In this document: in pieces, positions 45,988 to 57,568 of the stretch
Layout of the letters: every line of letters starts with the position of its first letter
Position numbering within the stretch: position 1 is the first letter of the stretch
The notes under the pieces: generated by a model
Told to the model about the DNA's origin: nothing
The model's input: the letters and a program-made list of their open reading frames with translations, nothing else
The model's database searches: none
Translations under genes and position numbers: made by a program
Source: Lycium barbarum
Lineage: Eukaryota > Streptophyta > Magnoliopsida > Solanales > Solanaceae
Direction: 5' to 3'
NCBI RefSeq assembly: GCF_019175385.1
Contig: NC_083345.1
Location: forward strand, 115,430,480-115,494,479
Length of the DNA stretch: 64,000 bases

Positions 45988-48586
45988 ATGGTAAGCCAGA
46001 GCTTTTACTCCTGTTAATTTTTGTCTAAAAAACATTAAGCCCTTCCCTGTTACAATTGGATTTCCCTTATAAATGATACTCAGTATCATTGTGTTGTCAG
46101 TTTGGCTGGCCAACAAAGTCTAATATATGTACCATTCTTCTATATGTACTCAGAAATGCATTTCAATAGCTATTATATCTGATAATTGTTTTTTATTAGA
46201 TTTGGATCTCGTTTCTACTCTTCAATTATACGAACTTGAAAGCCTTATGAGTTTTTGTTGCATCTCTGTATGTTTTTATACATGCAAAATTTGCTTGCAA
46301 AAGAGAAGAATGCAAAAATGGTAGATCTTCCTTGTAAAGCAGATTCAAAAAAACATGTTTAATTGATATTCAGGCTGGAGAGAAAGGATTACTGGTTTGT
46401 CTAAGGTTTCCTCATTTTTCTTATTAGGTGTGTGTGGGAGAGGGGTTTTAAGATATCCATAGCAGCATTTGGAATGATTCGAAAGATATATGCTACTCAA
46501 GCTAAAAGATGTGCTGGTTACTAGGTTATCAGCACACTCACAGTAATACAATTTCATGGCACTAGATATATGCATTACTTTGGTAAATAGAATTGGATGG
46601 GAATGGATTTAGTATAGTTTTTCTCTTCTCCATTTCTTTTATTATTCTCATGTGAGTAACTGTTCAAGTATTTGTAGTCAGTAGTCATCTAAGTTTTTGT
46701 GTCGTAGCCAAGGAGACGGGTCATTTGAAAAAAGAATCAAGACCCAATCTTGGGTCTGTTTTCCGGTTCAAGTTCTAAGAAAAATATTCAAAGTTTCCAT
46801 TTTTGATTGAATTCCGTCTAGTAAGCCTCGAGATCTTCCAGATGCTGTTGAGAATTGTCATTAACCAATCATGTATCGGACGCACCATCCCTTGAAGTAA
46901 GTAAAGGGCGCAAAGATGCGGATTTGACCCGCATCCTCTTTCTTTTTCTTTAAATAGAGAAAGTGGTGGCTAGATTCGCGTTCCCTTTCTAGACTATCAA
47001 GGATTTCAAAGATCTTTCATACTGTGCCCAATCCCGAAATTGGTTCTATACATTTCTACCCTGGTACAATTGTTCATCTCGGAGTTTATTCTTTTCCACT
47101 TAGAGAAGCTATTTCTTCCCTTACAGTGGTATCCTGATCTATAGTGTGACACCTAGGTAAATCTCATCTCGACAAAACACAAGAGAGATGCTGGGTAGAT
47201 AAGGAAGTAACCTAGACCCTAGTGATGCGATTTAAAATCTTGCAGGCCTAGGTCCAAACGGATCACTAGTGGGCAGGCTGTTACGGATGGTATCAAAGCC
47301 ACTCCACGTGCAACCCTAGGCGACAGTGGGGAACCTCAGCGTTCATGGGAGTTTAGGTGCATTTCATATCTTTAAGATGATGGTGCGCAAACCTCAGCGA
47401 GGATGCTGAGTCCCTAAATCCCACATCGGCAAAACATGGGAAAGAGATGTTGGGTATATAAGGATGCAAGCCTTACACCTTAGTGATGCGTTTTAAACCT
47501 GTGCGAACCTAGGCAAGGTGGACAATATTACTAGCGGACAGGGCTGTTACATATAGGTGGAAGAAAATTTGTGCTATGGTCATATCCCCTCAAGCCAAGA
47601 GGAAACGGAAACACAATGAAACATAACAAATCAGAAGAATTGTGCTTGGATAGAAATTCTTGCTTCCAACACAAATTCCCCATTGAACGTGGTTATTTTG
47701 GGTCATAAGCTTGAACGGTGTCCCAGTTTTTGGAAATGAGTTCCTTTTCTTTTTCCATATACTCTCCTAAACATAGTGGTTACTACATATTTAGAGATGT
47801 TAAAGCAAACAAGACCTAATCTGAATATCACACTAAGAATTCATGTTCTTGCCACAGGCTGCGAAAATCCTTGCTAATTTAATTGTCATGGGCTCTACAA
47901 TATTAGCGAGGTCTTTTGTTCAAGCATATCGTCAGGCACTGGCAAGTAAGTATCTAACCTACACGTTTTCCTCTCATCTTGCAATAAATTGATAAGTGAC
48001 TAATCTGGAGAGTCTGGTACAAATAAGCATTGTAGCAACTATTGCAGCATTCTTGTTTTTTACATCTGACATTGTTAATTAAACATACCATGAATCAGCA
48101 ATGAGCATTTCTTTACACTAACGTTTCATTCCAAAAAATGGGTCTATCAATTTATTCACCTCATTATGTCACTTGAGTATCATTTGGTCTGATTATCTTG
48201 CTCTGAGGGCATAATTCATTCTTATACTTCATCCCCAAATGATGGCAGATGCCTCTAAGAATGGGGTTGCTCAAGAAGCAGTACAGAATATCAAAAGAGC
48301 TAGTAAAACGATGACTGAAGCAGAGGCAAGGCGGATTCTTGGTGTCACTGAGAATTCATCATGGGAAGAAATCGTGCAGGTTTGTCTAATGTAATGATCT
48401 TTTTGTATTTGATGCTGATGTTTGCATTACGCGTGACCTCAAATTTGCTTGTTCTTTCTGTAGAGATATGATAATTTGTTTGACCAAAACGCTAAAATTG
48501 GAAGCTTTTACCTTCAGTCAAAGGTTCATAGAGCTAAAGAGTGTTTGGAAGCAATTCACCAACCTAAAGAACCAGAGGAAAAATAA
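45988..48586 (+). CDS. PAM16: PAM16 (TIM16-like), mitochondrial import motor subunit
   Basis: J-like protein of the presequence translocase-associated motor at the matrix face of the inner mitochondrial membrane; the family pairs with PAM18 and restrains mtHsp70 stimulation. Coding exons: 45988-45990 (ATG only, followed by GTAAGC), 47858-47945, 48249-48379, 48464-48586; all introns are GT...AG. They give 114 residues, close to the usual plant length of about 115. The N-terminus reads AAKILANLIVMGSTILARSF, a hydrophobic, membrane-associated segment. Residues about 50-105 form the J-like domain (TMTEAEARRILGV, SSWEEIVQRYDNLF), which lacks the HPD triad (FDQNAK instead), as in the family. C-terminus is HQPKEPEEK. 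The three downstream exons are certain; the ATG exon is inferred because exon 2 begins in phase 0 at the second codon and 45988 is the best ATG-GTAAG upstream. Intron 1 is about 1.9 kb and carries a TRIM. The only intact-looking host gene seen in the window. Confidence 0.9.
46690..47139. other. foreign-looking stretch in PAM16 intron 1, possibly organelle-derived
   Basis: More balanced base composition than the surrounding intron, without TE termini. Segments such as ggatttgacccgcatcctct and aatagagaaagtggtggcta look like plant mitochondrial intergenic sequence from memory of its style. This is unverified. Confidence 0.3.
47145..47551 (+). mobile_element. TRIM (miniature LTR retrotransposon) in PAM16 intron 1
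   Basis: 407 bp. LTR1 is about 47145-47285 and LTR2 about 47407-47551, both ending gggc(a)ggctgttac. A PBS-like TGGTATCAAAGCC lies at 47288-47300 directly after LTR1. A perfect 5-bp target duplication TATAG flanks it (47140-47144 and 47552-47556). No coding capacity. It lies in the sense direction of the gene, so cryptic splicing or polyadenylation is possible. Confidence 0.85.
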
Positions 48587-49109
48587 ACAACTTTGTTCAG
48601 AATGTTTAATGTATAGCTCTGCTGCATAGTTGGTTTACCAACCTATAGTCAGTTTGTAGGATTTTGTGAAAAAACTATAAATTCTTTCTGGTGGAGGAAG
48701 CATTTTTTTTTTTTCTATAGTAACTCGAGGTTCCTATTCAAGTTTCACCAGTGGTATCTGGAATATACAAAAACATTGTACAATAGCTGTATTTATAAAA
48801 GGTTAACCACTTATCTAACTGATGTAAAGTGAATGTCACTTTCCACCTTCAGTCTGGTAAATATTCGAGGAGATGATCGATATTGCAGGAGCAATTTTGA
48901 TCTTGTTAGAGGGAAGTATAAACTTTCAAGTGCGTGGAAGTTGGAACAAGTATATGTTGACTGTGTCTTGAATTTTAGTGGACTGAAAAGGTGGGAATCT
49001 ATATTGCTATCGAAGGTTGAAGACCAGTAAAGAAAAAACTCAGGATCAGACATATTTGACAGTTCGCAATCAGAGCTCAATCGCTCACTGATCGCAGAAG
49101 AAGAACTGC
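48587..49109 (+). other. PAM16 3' flank
   Basis: Contains the 3' UTR by position. A + open frame at 48833-49030 (65 codons) is unlike any family I know and is probably chance. Confidence 0.4.
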
Positions 49110-49216
49110 AATGCTATTGTGGTCAGAGCGCGGTTGTGGAAGAAGTCCTGCAGGTCACGTCATGCCAGCGGGCAGCTTGGTTAGAGCGCGATCACTTGAC
49201 GTAAATTTGAATCCTG
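49110..49216 (+). other. tRNA-like (SINE-head) remnant
   Basis: ttggttagagcgcgat fits a pol III A box and aaatttgaatcctg a B box (one base off GGTTCGAATCC), spaced as in a tRNA-derived SINE. A second A-box-like gtggtcagagcgcgg lies 55 bp upstream. The sequence does not fold convincingly as a real tRNA. Confidence 0.4.
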
Positions 49217-49647
49217 TTATATTTTTGTCTATTTTCAATGCCCATTGAACATGTATGTTTGGGAAATACTTGGATATTTAAAAAGAATTGTAATTGGGCA
49301 TATCTTGTATTGTTTGTTTCTTTGATTTTGCAAAACTCTCTCTGCTTTTGCACGTAGGTTTGGTTGACTCTTGTTAAATCTTTGTGCTGTTTTTTTTTTC
49401 TATTTCTTTTGTATATGATTGTATGCTAGTTAAGCACTGGTATTCTGCAATAAAGTGCTTATGTTACTTGGTTGATCAGAAATTTTCTCCAGCAACTTTT
49501 TGTATTTGATCATCAAGAAATCCTCAAGGGCAGCGGCACACGGTTCGAGACATTTTTCTCTAGCAATATTTTCCCCTTTTTTTAGCGATCCTTTGATTTA
49601 CAATCAAGAAATTGTAATGCAAAGCTTGTGATGCGGTGACTAATAGT

Positions 49648-49728
49648 GCAAGGATTGTTATCTAGTGGGTAATAATGCACGGATTGTTATCTAGTGAGTA
49701 ATAATGCATGGATTGTTATATGTTGAAT
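49648..49728 (+). repeat. 29-bp tandem repeat
   Basis: Two full and one partial unit of gca(a/c/t)ggattgttatctagt-gtaataat. The last unit runs into the 8-bp target site of the adjacent hAT element. Confidence 0.9.
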
Positions 49729-51476
49729 TAGGGGTATACATGGACCGGGTTGGTTCGAATTTTTCAAATACCAAACCAAATCAATTGTGTTGGGTTTTTA
49801 AATGGGTAAACTATGTATTTATACATATTAAGGAGAAATGTTTATGAAACGCGACGATAGTTTTCTATTTGCAAAACATAACATTACAAAACCTATACAA
49901 ATACACATTCTACTAAAAAAAAACCATTCCAACACCCAAATGGCACCACCGCTAATGGTCATCTCGCCGGCGAGGGTTCCGTCCATCCTCCGACGGTGGA
50001 ATCCAGCGGAGCTTTGGCAGAGAACCGGCCAGATCTGGTGGCGGAGGGAAGAGGATAGCCGGGGTGGTGGCGTGGTGCTGCTAACGACGGTGCTTCAACG
50101 GCGAAATGCCGGAATAGGCAAACACGGCCAGATCTAAATATTTCCAGTGAGCATGAAAAATATGTGTGAATCGTGTATGAAAGTTGTATGAATATACGTA
50201 CTGTATTCATACACTAATCATACACTTCGGCGTGGTGCTGTTAACGGCGAAAAGTCGGAGCAACGCCGGATATATGGTGGCAGAGGGAAGAGGGAAGAGG
50301 ATAGCGGGGGTGGCGGCATAGTGCTGTTAACGGCGTTGCTTCAATGGCGAAATGCCGGAAGAGACAAACACAACCAGATTTGACTATTTTCCGGTGAGCG
50401 TGAAAAATATGTGTAAATCGTGTATGAAAGTTGTATGAATATACGTACTGTATTCATATACTAATCATACACTTTTCAGAGAAAATAAAATTTTCTAGAC
50501 TCAATATACTTGACTTCATACAGTATTCATACACTGTCAAGTTTTGTAATTATTCTTTATGTGTTGTAAATAAGGAAAACTATCATCACGTTTCGTAAAT
50601 ATTTCTCCTTAATATGTATATATATACGTAGTTTTCCCTTTTTAAATTTATAAACCAAATCAAATCAATAAATTCGGGTTTTTCGGGGTTTTTTTTTTCC
50701 GGAAAAGTCTTCATACAAAACATATAACTTTTCTTCAACTATTTCTTTAGTCCTAGTAAAATACAACTATATAATTAAGATGTTTCTTAAGAAAATTACA
50801 CAAAATGTGAGATGAGCGATGACATTGTATTAAAATATTGAACAAAAAAGATAATAAAATCGGTTAAGAATAAATATTGCTAATTACTAAGCCATAAAGA
50901 AAATGACCAAAATCTAAAAATACGAAGTCCTGCTAAATAAGTACGGCTAATAAGTTTAATTACATGACAAAGCAAAAAAATTAAGTTATGTATGTTCACT
51001 CTCTAAACCAATTATGTAAAAACTAAAGAATAGATATCCAACATTATTGTCATTCCTAGTGTTAGAATTGAATTTCTTTTGTTAGCATTAGTGTTAAGTT
51101 AGTTTTGGTTTGGACTTTATTTGAGCTACTAACATCCATGGGATATAAAACTTATTGGCATTCAAAATTCTAAGTTCAAGCTTGAAATAATATGACAAAA
51201 GAGAAAAACTATGAAAAACAATTAAGAAATATTTATAAATTACATTACAAATAAATATTTTTATGTATAAAATATTTTAAAAATTGAATACATATAATGT
51301 CGGGTTGGTTTGGTTCGGTTTGACTTTTTTTTAGCTAAAACCAAACCAATTATGGTCGGGTTTTTTTTTTTTCCAACACCAAACTAAGTCAAACCAAACC
51401 ACTAGTCGAATTTTTTCTCGGTTTGACTCGATTTATCGGTTTGGTGTGGTTTGTCGGTTCTCTTTGTACACCCCTA
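49729..51476. mobile_element. hAT-like element containing a nested MULE-like element
   Basis: Termini TAGGGGTATACA and TGTACACCCCTA are inverted; perfect 8-bp target duplication tgttgaat (49721-49728, 51477-51484). Subterminal regions are rich in aaaccaaac and ggtttggt motifs. No transposase. 0.9 kb once the nested element is removed. Confidence 0.92.
49804..50638. mobile_element. MULE-like element nested in the hAT element
   Basis: Ends GGGTAAACTATGTATTTATA and its inverted partner (tatatacgtagttttccc) extend about 55 bp, including aaggagaaat and gatagttttc. Perfect 9-bp target duplication tttttaaat (49795-49803, 50639-50647). The interior has two direct copies of a ~220-bp unit (about 50020-50222 and 50223-50470) with cggcgaaatgccgga and gtatgaatatacgtactgta. 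The open frame 49838-50137 lies across the TIR and is not considered a gene. Confidence 0.9.
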
Positions 51477-51588
51477 TGTTGAATAATGAATCAGGATGTT
51501 CTATAGGGATTGCTCAACTTAATAATATTTTTATGTTAAGATACTCTTATTCATGTCTTGTTAATATGTGTACTATTATTTTATATTT

Positions 51589-51685
51589 CAGCCTCTCTAC
51601 CTCCTAAGACAGGGATTAGGTCTGTGTACGCTCTATCCTCCAAGACCTTACCTGTGGATTACACTGAGTAGGTTGTTGTTGTTGA
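51589..51685 (+). mobile_element. TS-type SINE fragment
   Basis: cagcctctctacctcctaag, then ggtctgtgtacgctctatcc and ggattacactgagtaggttg followed by a (GTT)n tail; 3' part only. Confidence 0.8.
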
Positions 51686-53653
51686 TTCTAGCATAAGTTA
51701 TGTCATTTTAGTAATACGACATTAGGTTTTCAATATTAAATTATACTACTATAACTAAGCTTTAGTCCTAAACAAGTTGGGGCTGACTTATGTATTCTCA
51801 CTGATCATATTTCATCATTTAAATTCAACTCAGGCAAACATTTTCCACATTTAACTATGCATGATCTTATTTCACATGTTATCCTGTATACAGTAATAAA
51901 TTTTGATTCTAGCATAAGTTATACCCTTATTAGTATAATAATGTCGGATTTTCAGTATTAAATCTTATAATCTTGCATTAGTCATGTGGAGATTTTATTA
52001 GCATACAATTTTATACCAAAAGCAAATGCTCTATAAGTAATTCAGAGTTTTTTTTTTTGTCGAGATTAAATCTCCTATTCCTCAAACCAAACAACCCTTT
52101 ATTTTACTTCATCTATAATAAATGGTGAAGCATCAAGAAGTTGAAGATCTCTTCTATCTTCTAAATATGCCTTAGTTTAGCTCTAACAGAAAAACAAAAC
52201 AAAGCCATTAGCATCACTTGGACAAAAACAAAAACAAAAAAGAGAAACTAAAAGAGAAAAGATAGAAAAGGACATGTTTTCATCATGCCCACTTTCTTTC
52301 TCAATTCTCATACCATAAACAAAAAAGAGAAAGTAACTTTCATTCACTTTCTCATTCATCATTCCATTCTCTATTACCAAATTCAGGTCTATTTTGGAGT
52401 GAGAGGAAAAAAAGAACAGATAAAGATGTTAAGCCATCAAAGTTTTCCTTTTTTACTTTTTTGGACCCATATGTAGTGTGTCATCAAAGAGCCAATAGTT
52501 GAAGACTACATGTAGAAAGAGGTTAGGTACTTACAAGCTACTCCAAAAGCATTAAAGCCCTATGCAGATAGAAAAAGAAATTAAAGTTAAACCACTTGTT
52601 TAACAAATAAAAGTAAGATTGGGAGTCTTTATTGAAGTACATAAAGTTACTTCAATTGAAAAATCTTTCTTTAATAATTACTTCCTTTATCATTTTACCT
52701 CCATATTGTAATATAAAGTAAGGACTAGTCTAAAATGAGACTAAATTTAGTGGAGAGGTCGACAAGAATCGTACTTAACTTGCGACGTAATTGTTGTTGC
52801 ATTATAAAATAAGGACTACAATTTAAATGAGCAAATTAATTTTTCGGGAAATTTTGAAGTTTGTATAAAAAAATATTCTTATGATCTTGATAATTCCATT
52901 TTCAATTAATGAAGATAAAAATCATTCCCTTTGATTCTTTTTACTTGGCTCTTACTGTCCTGATACTCGCCTTAAGAAGTTATTTATTAGGGGTTTGTTT
53001 TACTAAATTATCCTTATTAATTATTCTTTGAAATTTTAAGTTGCAGTACTAGTACATTATGTAGTTGCTTAATAATAAGAGTGATTTAAAAAAAAAATCT
53101 CTCTTAATTTGCTTAAATAAATAAATAAACATTAATTTTTAATATAAAGGACACGTAGAAAAAAGAACAGACGAAGTACAATAATTCTCTTCATTTGTTT
53201 TTTCAAACATTATTTCGATATTTCAAAAGTAAACATTTGGTTCAACAACTGGTATTTATAAATACTAAACTTCAGTATTTAAAATATTGCTAATAGTGAA
53301 ATAACGATTTTCACTCACAAATCTTCTAATGTTTTGTCTAAAAGTGAAATTCATATCTACACATTACTTAACTTTCCGGAATTTTCTTCTGACTTCAATT
53401 TTCTGGTACTCTTTTCTTAAATTTAACTTTGAATATTCTTTTCTTAACTTCAACCATATTGTCCTAAAGCCTAGTGATTATTTCAATTTCTAATTGAGCA
53501 ACCTTTATTCAACACGACATTCAACTTTTAAGTACAACTTTGGATCTATAGCAGCCTGTCAAGGGTCGGTGCAAGTCCCAATCAAGGCCCACTTATTTAC
53601 AAAAATAGCCTCAATGTTTGTCCTATTTGCGTATTGACCCTTGATTCTTTTTT
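51686..53653. other. AT-rich intergenic stretch
   Basis: No gene, RNA or element ends supported. The paired open frames around 52183-52476 are Lys/Phe-rich by composition only. Confidence 0.5.
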
Positions 53654-54255
53654 GGGCAAAGGTGCAAATATACCCCTCAACTTTGCGATTTAGAGCAGAT
53701 ATATCCCGTTAAAAAAGTGATGTATCTTGCGGGTACAAAATGATGCAAATATATCCCTGTCCTTACACAAATAATGCAAATATATCCTTTTCGCTAACGA
53801 GATTTTTTTAAAAATTATTTAGCTTATTCATGTGGCTTTAAAAAAAAAAAAAGTCTACCTATTTTTCTTTAGTAGACATATTTTTCTAATGCCACATTGT
53901 AATTTTTTTTTGGTGGTCGGGTCTGGTTCATTTAAAAAAATATCTCTGTGGCTTTGAAAAAATAAGTCTACCCATTTTTTAAACGAACCACACCCGACCT
54001 ACCAGAAAAAAATTATTATGTGGCTTTAGAAAAATATGTCTACTCAAAAAAAATGAGTAGACTTTTTTTTTAAAGCCACATGATATTTTTTTTAATTAAA
54101 AATTAAACTAAATGATTTTTAAAAAACTTCCGTCAACAAAAAGGGTATAGTTGCACCATTTTGTAACGGCAGGAGTATATTTACACCACTTTTATAACAG
54201 GAGGGTATATTTGTTCTAAATCGCAAAGCTGAGAGGTATAATTGCACCTTTTCCC
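53654..54255. mobile_element. MULE-like foldback element
   Basis: Ends GGGCAAAGGTGCAAATATAC and the inverted gtataattgcaccttttccc extend for about 55 bp (tttgcgatttaga shared). 9-bp target duplication ttctttttt (53645-53653, 54256-54264), though low-complexity. The interior contains repeated inverted gtggctttaaaaa and agtctac blocks. No coding capacity. Confidence 0.85.
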
Positions 54256-54541
54256 TTCTTTTTTTCAATTATTGGAAAATGAGCCAAAAAATACAAAACA
54301 CCACAAAAGCCTTATCTCTCCTACTTGGCATGTTATGTCATTTTAAAGCTCATTTTTTTAATCAATAAACCTATTTAACTCATATTCATCAAACCCATTT
54401 AACTTAACCCATATCTTATACCCGATAAAAAATGACTGGTTAAAAAGCAGCAAAGGAACGAAGTTTAGCTCTAACCTATTTTTTTCGATTTAAGTTAATA
54501 TAAAGGTGACAGATGTGAAATAATAGTAGTAATTTAATTTT

Positions 54542-55293
54542 GGCTTAATGCATATGCAACCCCCTAAACTTGTCCCTTTTTTTTTTCATTTTGACACTTC
54601 AACTAAGTGTTATTCCTATTGAACCCTTGAACTTGGCCTCAAGTGTGTCTATCAAACACAATCCGACTTATATAGTAGTATATATAGTGAGTTTCATTTT
54701 TTTTTTAGTCTTGCATGTGAATGTCAATCGCAACCTACGTGAAAAATTCAACCAATTAAAACACTCCATCTATTTTAATCATATACATCAGATAGGAAGA
54801 AGTGTGCTATTGTGTTATACAAGTGAAGAACCACCACTTAAACCAATCAAATAGCAAAACTGGAAAATAAGAAATCAAAATTGGAAACTAAAACTGAAAA
54901 CTAAAACTGAAAAATAAGAAACCAAAACCGGATAATAAAAATCTAAAACTGGAAAATAAAAACTGAAAAATCAAAAACTAAAAAATAAGAAACCAAAACT
55001 GGAAACCAAACTGAAAACTAAAAAATCAAAATCAAAAATTAACATCTGATGTGTATAATTAAAATGGTTAGGGTGTTTTAATTGGTTGAATTTTCCCCAT
55101 AGAATGTGATTGACATTCACGCGCAAGGCTAAAAAATTTAAAACTCACCATATATGTTATGTAAGTTGGATTGTGTTTAATAGACACACTTGAGACCAAG
55201 TTTAGAGACTCAATAGAAACAACACTTAGTTGAAGTGCCAAAATGAAAAAAAAAAAAAAAAACAAATTTAGGGGGCCGTATATGCATTAAGAC
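54542..55293. mobile_element. MULE-like MITE in the centre of the foldback element
   Basis: Termini GGCTTAATGCATATGCAACC and the inverted cgtatatgcattaagac; inverted similarity continues inward for more than 150 bp (aattcaaccaattaaaacac and ttttaattggttgaatttt). 9-bp target duplication tttaatttt (54533-54541, 55294-55302). A central tract 54850-55045 has imperfect aaactgaaaa/taagaaacca tandem repeats. Confidence 0.85.
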
Positions 55294-55686
55294 TTTAATT
55301 TTTATAGTGTCTGAAAAATGAAGAGGTGCTAGGCTTAGCTATATATTTGGGTTCTCAATCTTCCGTCATGAAATGAAAGATTATGCAGTAGAGTCTAACA
55401 TGTAATTGCCAAGAAAGTAGCCCAGGTTGACTACACAGAATCACTTGCTAAATTTTTGGAAAAGCTCACCAACCTAAGTAAAAGTTGCATAGTTTTGAGT
55501 GAAGATCGATTGAGAACCCTATATAACTAGCGCACATCTTCATTTTTTAAGGCACTATAGAAATTAAGCTAATTATTTTACATGTGTCACCTTAATATTA
55601 ACTTAAATTGAAAAAAAAAAAAAGTTAAGAGCTAAAGTTCCTTCATTTGTTGCTTTTTAACCCGTCATTTTTTATCGCGTATAAGA

Positions 55687-55958
55687 CAGTGGCGGATTTA
55701 GGATTTTCATTCAGGGGGTTTGAAAAAACAACAAAAGCTAAATATAAAAAAGAACATTATTGATGGGAATCGAACTTAGAATGCTAGAGACAATTTTGAA
55801 CAACTTGGACCACTTAAGCTAACTTTTTGCATATGCTCATAGTGTTCAAAAGCTAATATATGTACATAAACACAGAAAATCTATCCTATATATACACTGT
55901 AATTTTTTGCCGAGGGTATTCGGGTGAACACTCTCACCTCCACTTAGATCCACCCCTG
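55687..55958. mobile_element. hAT MITE, 272 bp
   Basis: Termini CAGTGGCGGATTTAGGA and TAGATCCACCCCTG are inverted; perfect 8-bp target duplication gtataaga (55679-55686, 55959-55966). Sits in the right arm of the foldback element, and the left arm provides the empty site (tatcttatacccg at 54413-54425). Confidence 0.93.
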
Positions 55959-56102
55959 GTATAAGATATGAGTTGAGTTAAATGGATTTGATGAATATGA
56001 GTTAAATAAGTTTTGTTAATTAAAAAATTGGGCTTTAATATGACATGACATGTCAAGTAGGAGAGAAGGTTTTTGAGATGTTTTGTATTTTTTGAGGAAA
56101 AT

Positions 56103-57568
56103 AGTGATAGTCGAATGACTTCGTGGTCCTAAAAAAAAGAAAAGTGATTTTAAGAGATAATTGCCAAAACTTGGGTGACCATCTAGGGAATTAACTCAAC
56201 CAGTTGACTAACGGCTAGGACATTTTTGAGCCAAAAATGTAACTTGGGTAAAGCTAACCTCTTCCTTTGACCTTTTTCTGTTTTTCATTTGTGTCTAGTA
56301 CCTGTATTGGAGCTCAACTAAATCTAAATTCACGCTAAAAGATGGTACATTAAAGCGTAAAGTGGTTCCGTAACAAAGAACCTTTTGATATCATCACTTT
56401 CCAAGATGATGGACTCTCCTTTTTCGTTTTGTTTAACAACATGGAAAAAATTATGAATATGTACTATGATCGTATAAGGAAATTTAATAATATCCATATA
56501 GTTCTATCGACTATAACATGCGATTTACTATATTTTTTAGATTATCAAAACGTACTTGATATATCAAAACATATTTAATATATAAGTTACATGTTAGATT
56601 AATTAATTTAATCAGATGCTACAGAAAAATTATCCATCAACCATGCAAAAGATTAAGCTAAAAAATGTATTTTGGTCACATCAACCAAGTGGCTTTTTTG
56701 TGTTGATAGTGCCTATCACCATACGTATTCCTCTTATGGCAACAAGTATATTCCCATTGAAAGTTTGAACGAACTTGGTTGTAAGTTCCTTCTTCTTCTA
56801 TTTTGATGAATAAAATTTAGTTAGTTCATGATATTAATTTATAAAATGAAAAAAGATTAGCTCAAGAATTATGTTTTATTTGGAAGAAAACCCTTTTAGT
56901 TCAACAAAAATACATGATTAGTTAGCTCAAGTTATTTAGTTTTTTCATTTCTACTTTTTGCTATTGTATTACATAAGGGAAGGAGAAGGAGGATTATGAA
57001 AAATTGATTATCGAATACACACCTCTTGTGTGATAGACACTGAACTATAAGCTCATTTTCGAAAAAAGGACAGGAGTTTGGTATTTCTTTACATTCTTTG
57101 TTGGAAAAAGTCATAAAATCTACGTACTGATTGAGAAAAATTAGTTACAAATTTAAACTTTTTGGAATCTTTGCAGAAAATTTAATAAAAGTATTTTGCT
57201 TATACAAAATTATAAAAAGTCAATTAGATAGGTCTTTGGAGAATACCAACAAGGTTTATTCATTTGTTCAATTCCGTCTTTTCAAAGACAAGGTTGGAAG
57301 AATTCATTTATGACTTAACTTTATTAATTAAGTCATAAATTAATAAATTCCTTAAAATACATTATGCTAAATATCTGACTATTTAAATTTCTTAAATATC
57401 AAAATTATCATTCTGTCTAAATTTCACATAAGTGAAAATAGTAGAAGCAATACGCATTGATGGTACATAAATAAAGTCCCATCAGTCTAATGCATTTATA
57501 AATTATCACCTTCCCAAAATAAAATTGGAAATTAAGATAGAATAAGAAGTTGGGTATCATTTTTGAAA
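56103..57568. other. AT-rich intergenic stretch
   Basis: Nothing recognised. The inverted pair near 57310-57345 (attaattaagtcataaattaa) is a short AT palindrome. Confidence 0.5.

Larger units (their letters stand above)
54274..56102. mobile_element. long foldback element holding two other transposons
   Basis: Left arm 54274-54541 and right arm about 55560-56102 (minus the nested hAT) are inverted copies over roughly 260 bp; shared segments include aaaaaatacaaaaca, ttaactcatattcatcaaa and catatcttata. No clean target duplication seen. MULE-like by its very long inverted repeats. Confidence 0.75.

Noticed and set aside
48833..49030. 65-codon open frame downstream of PAM16
   Set aside because: No similarity recognised and no splice or promoter context; likely part of the 3' flank.
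49150..49216. Functional tRNA gene
   Set aside because: A and B box-like motifs exist, but no credible acceptor, anticodon and T-arm pairing could be drawn.
49838..50137. 99-codon open frame with Arg/Trp-rich sequence
   Set aside because: Begins inside the inverted repeat of the MULE-like element and spans its repeated GC-rich unit; no known domain.
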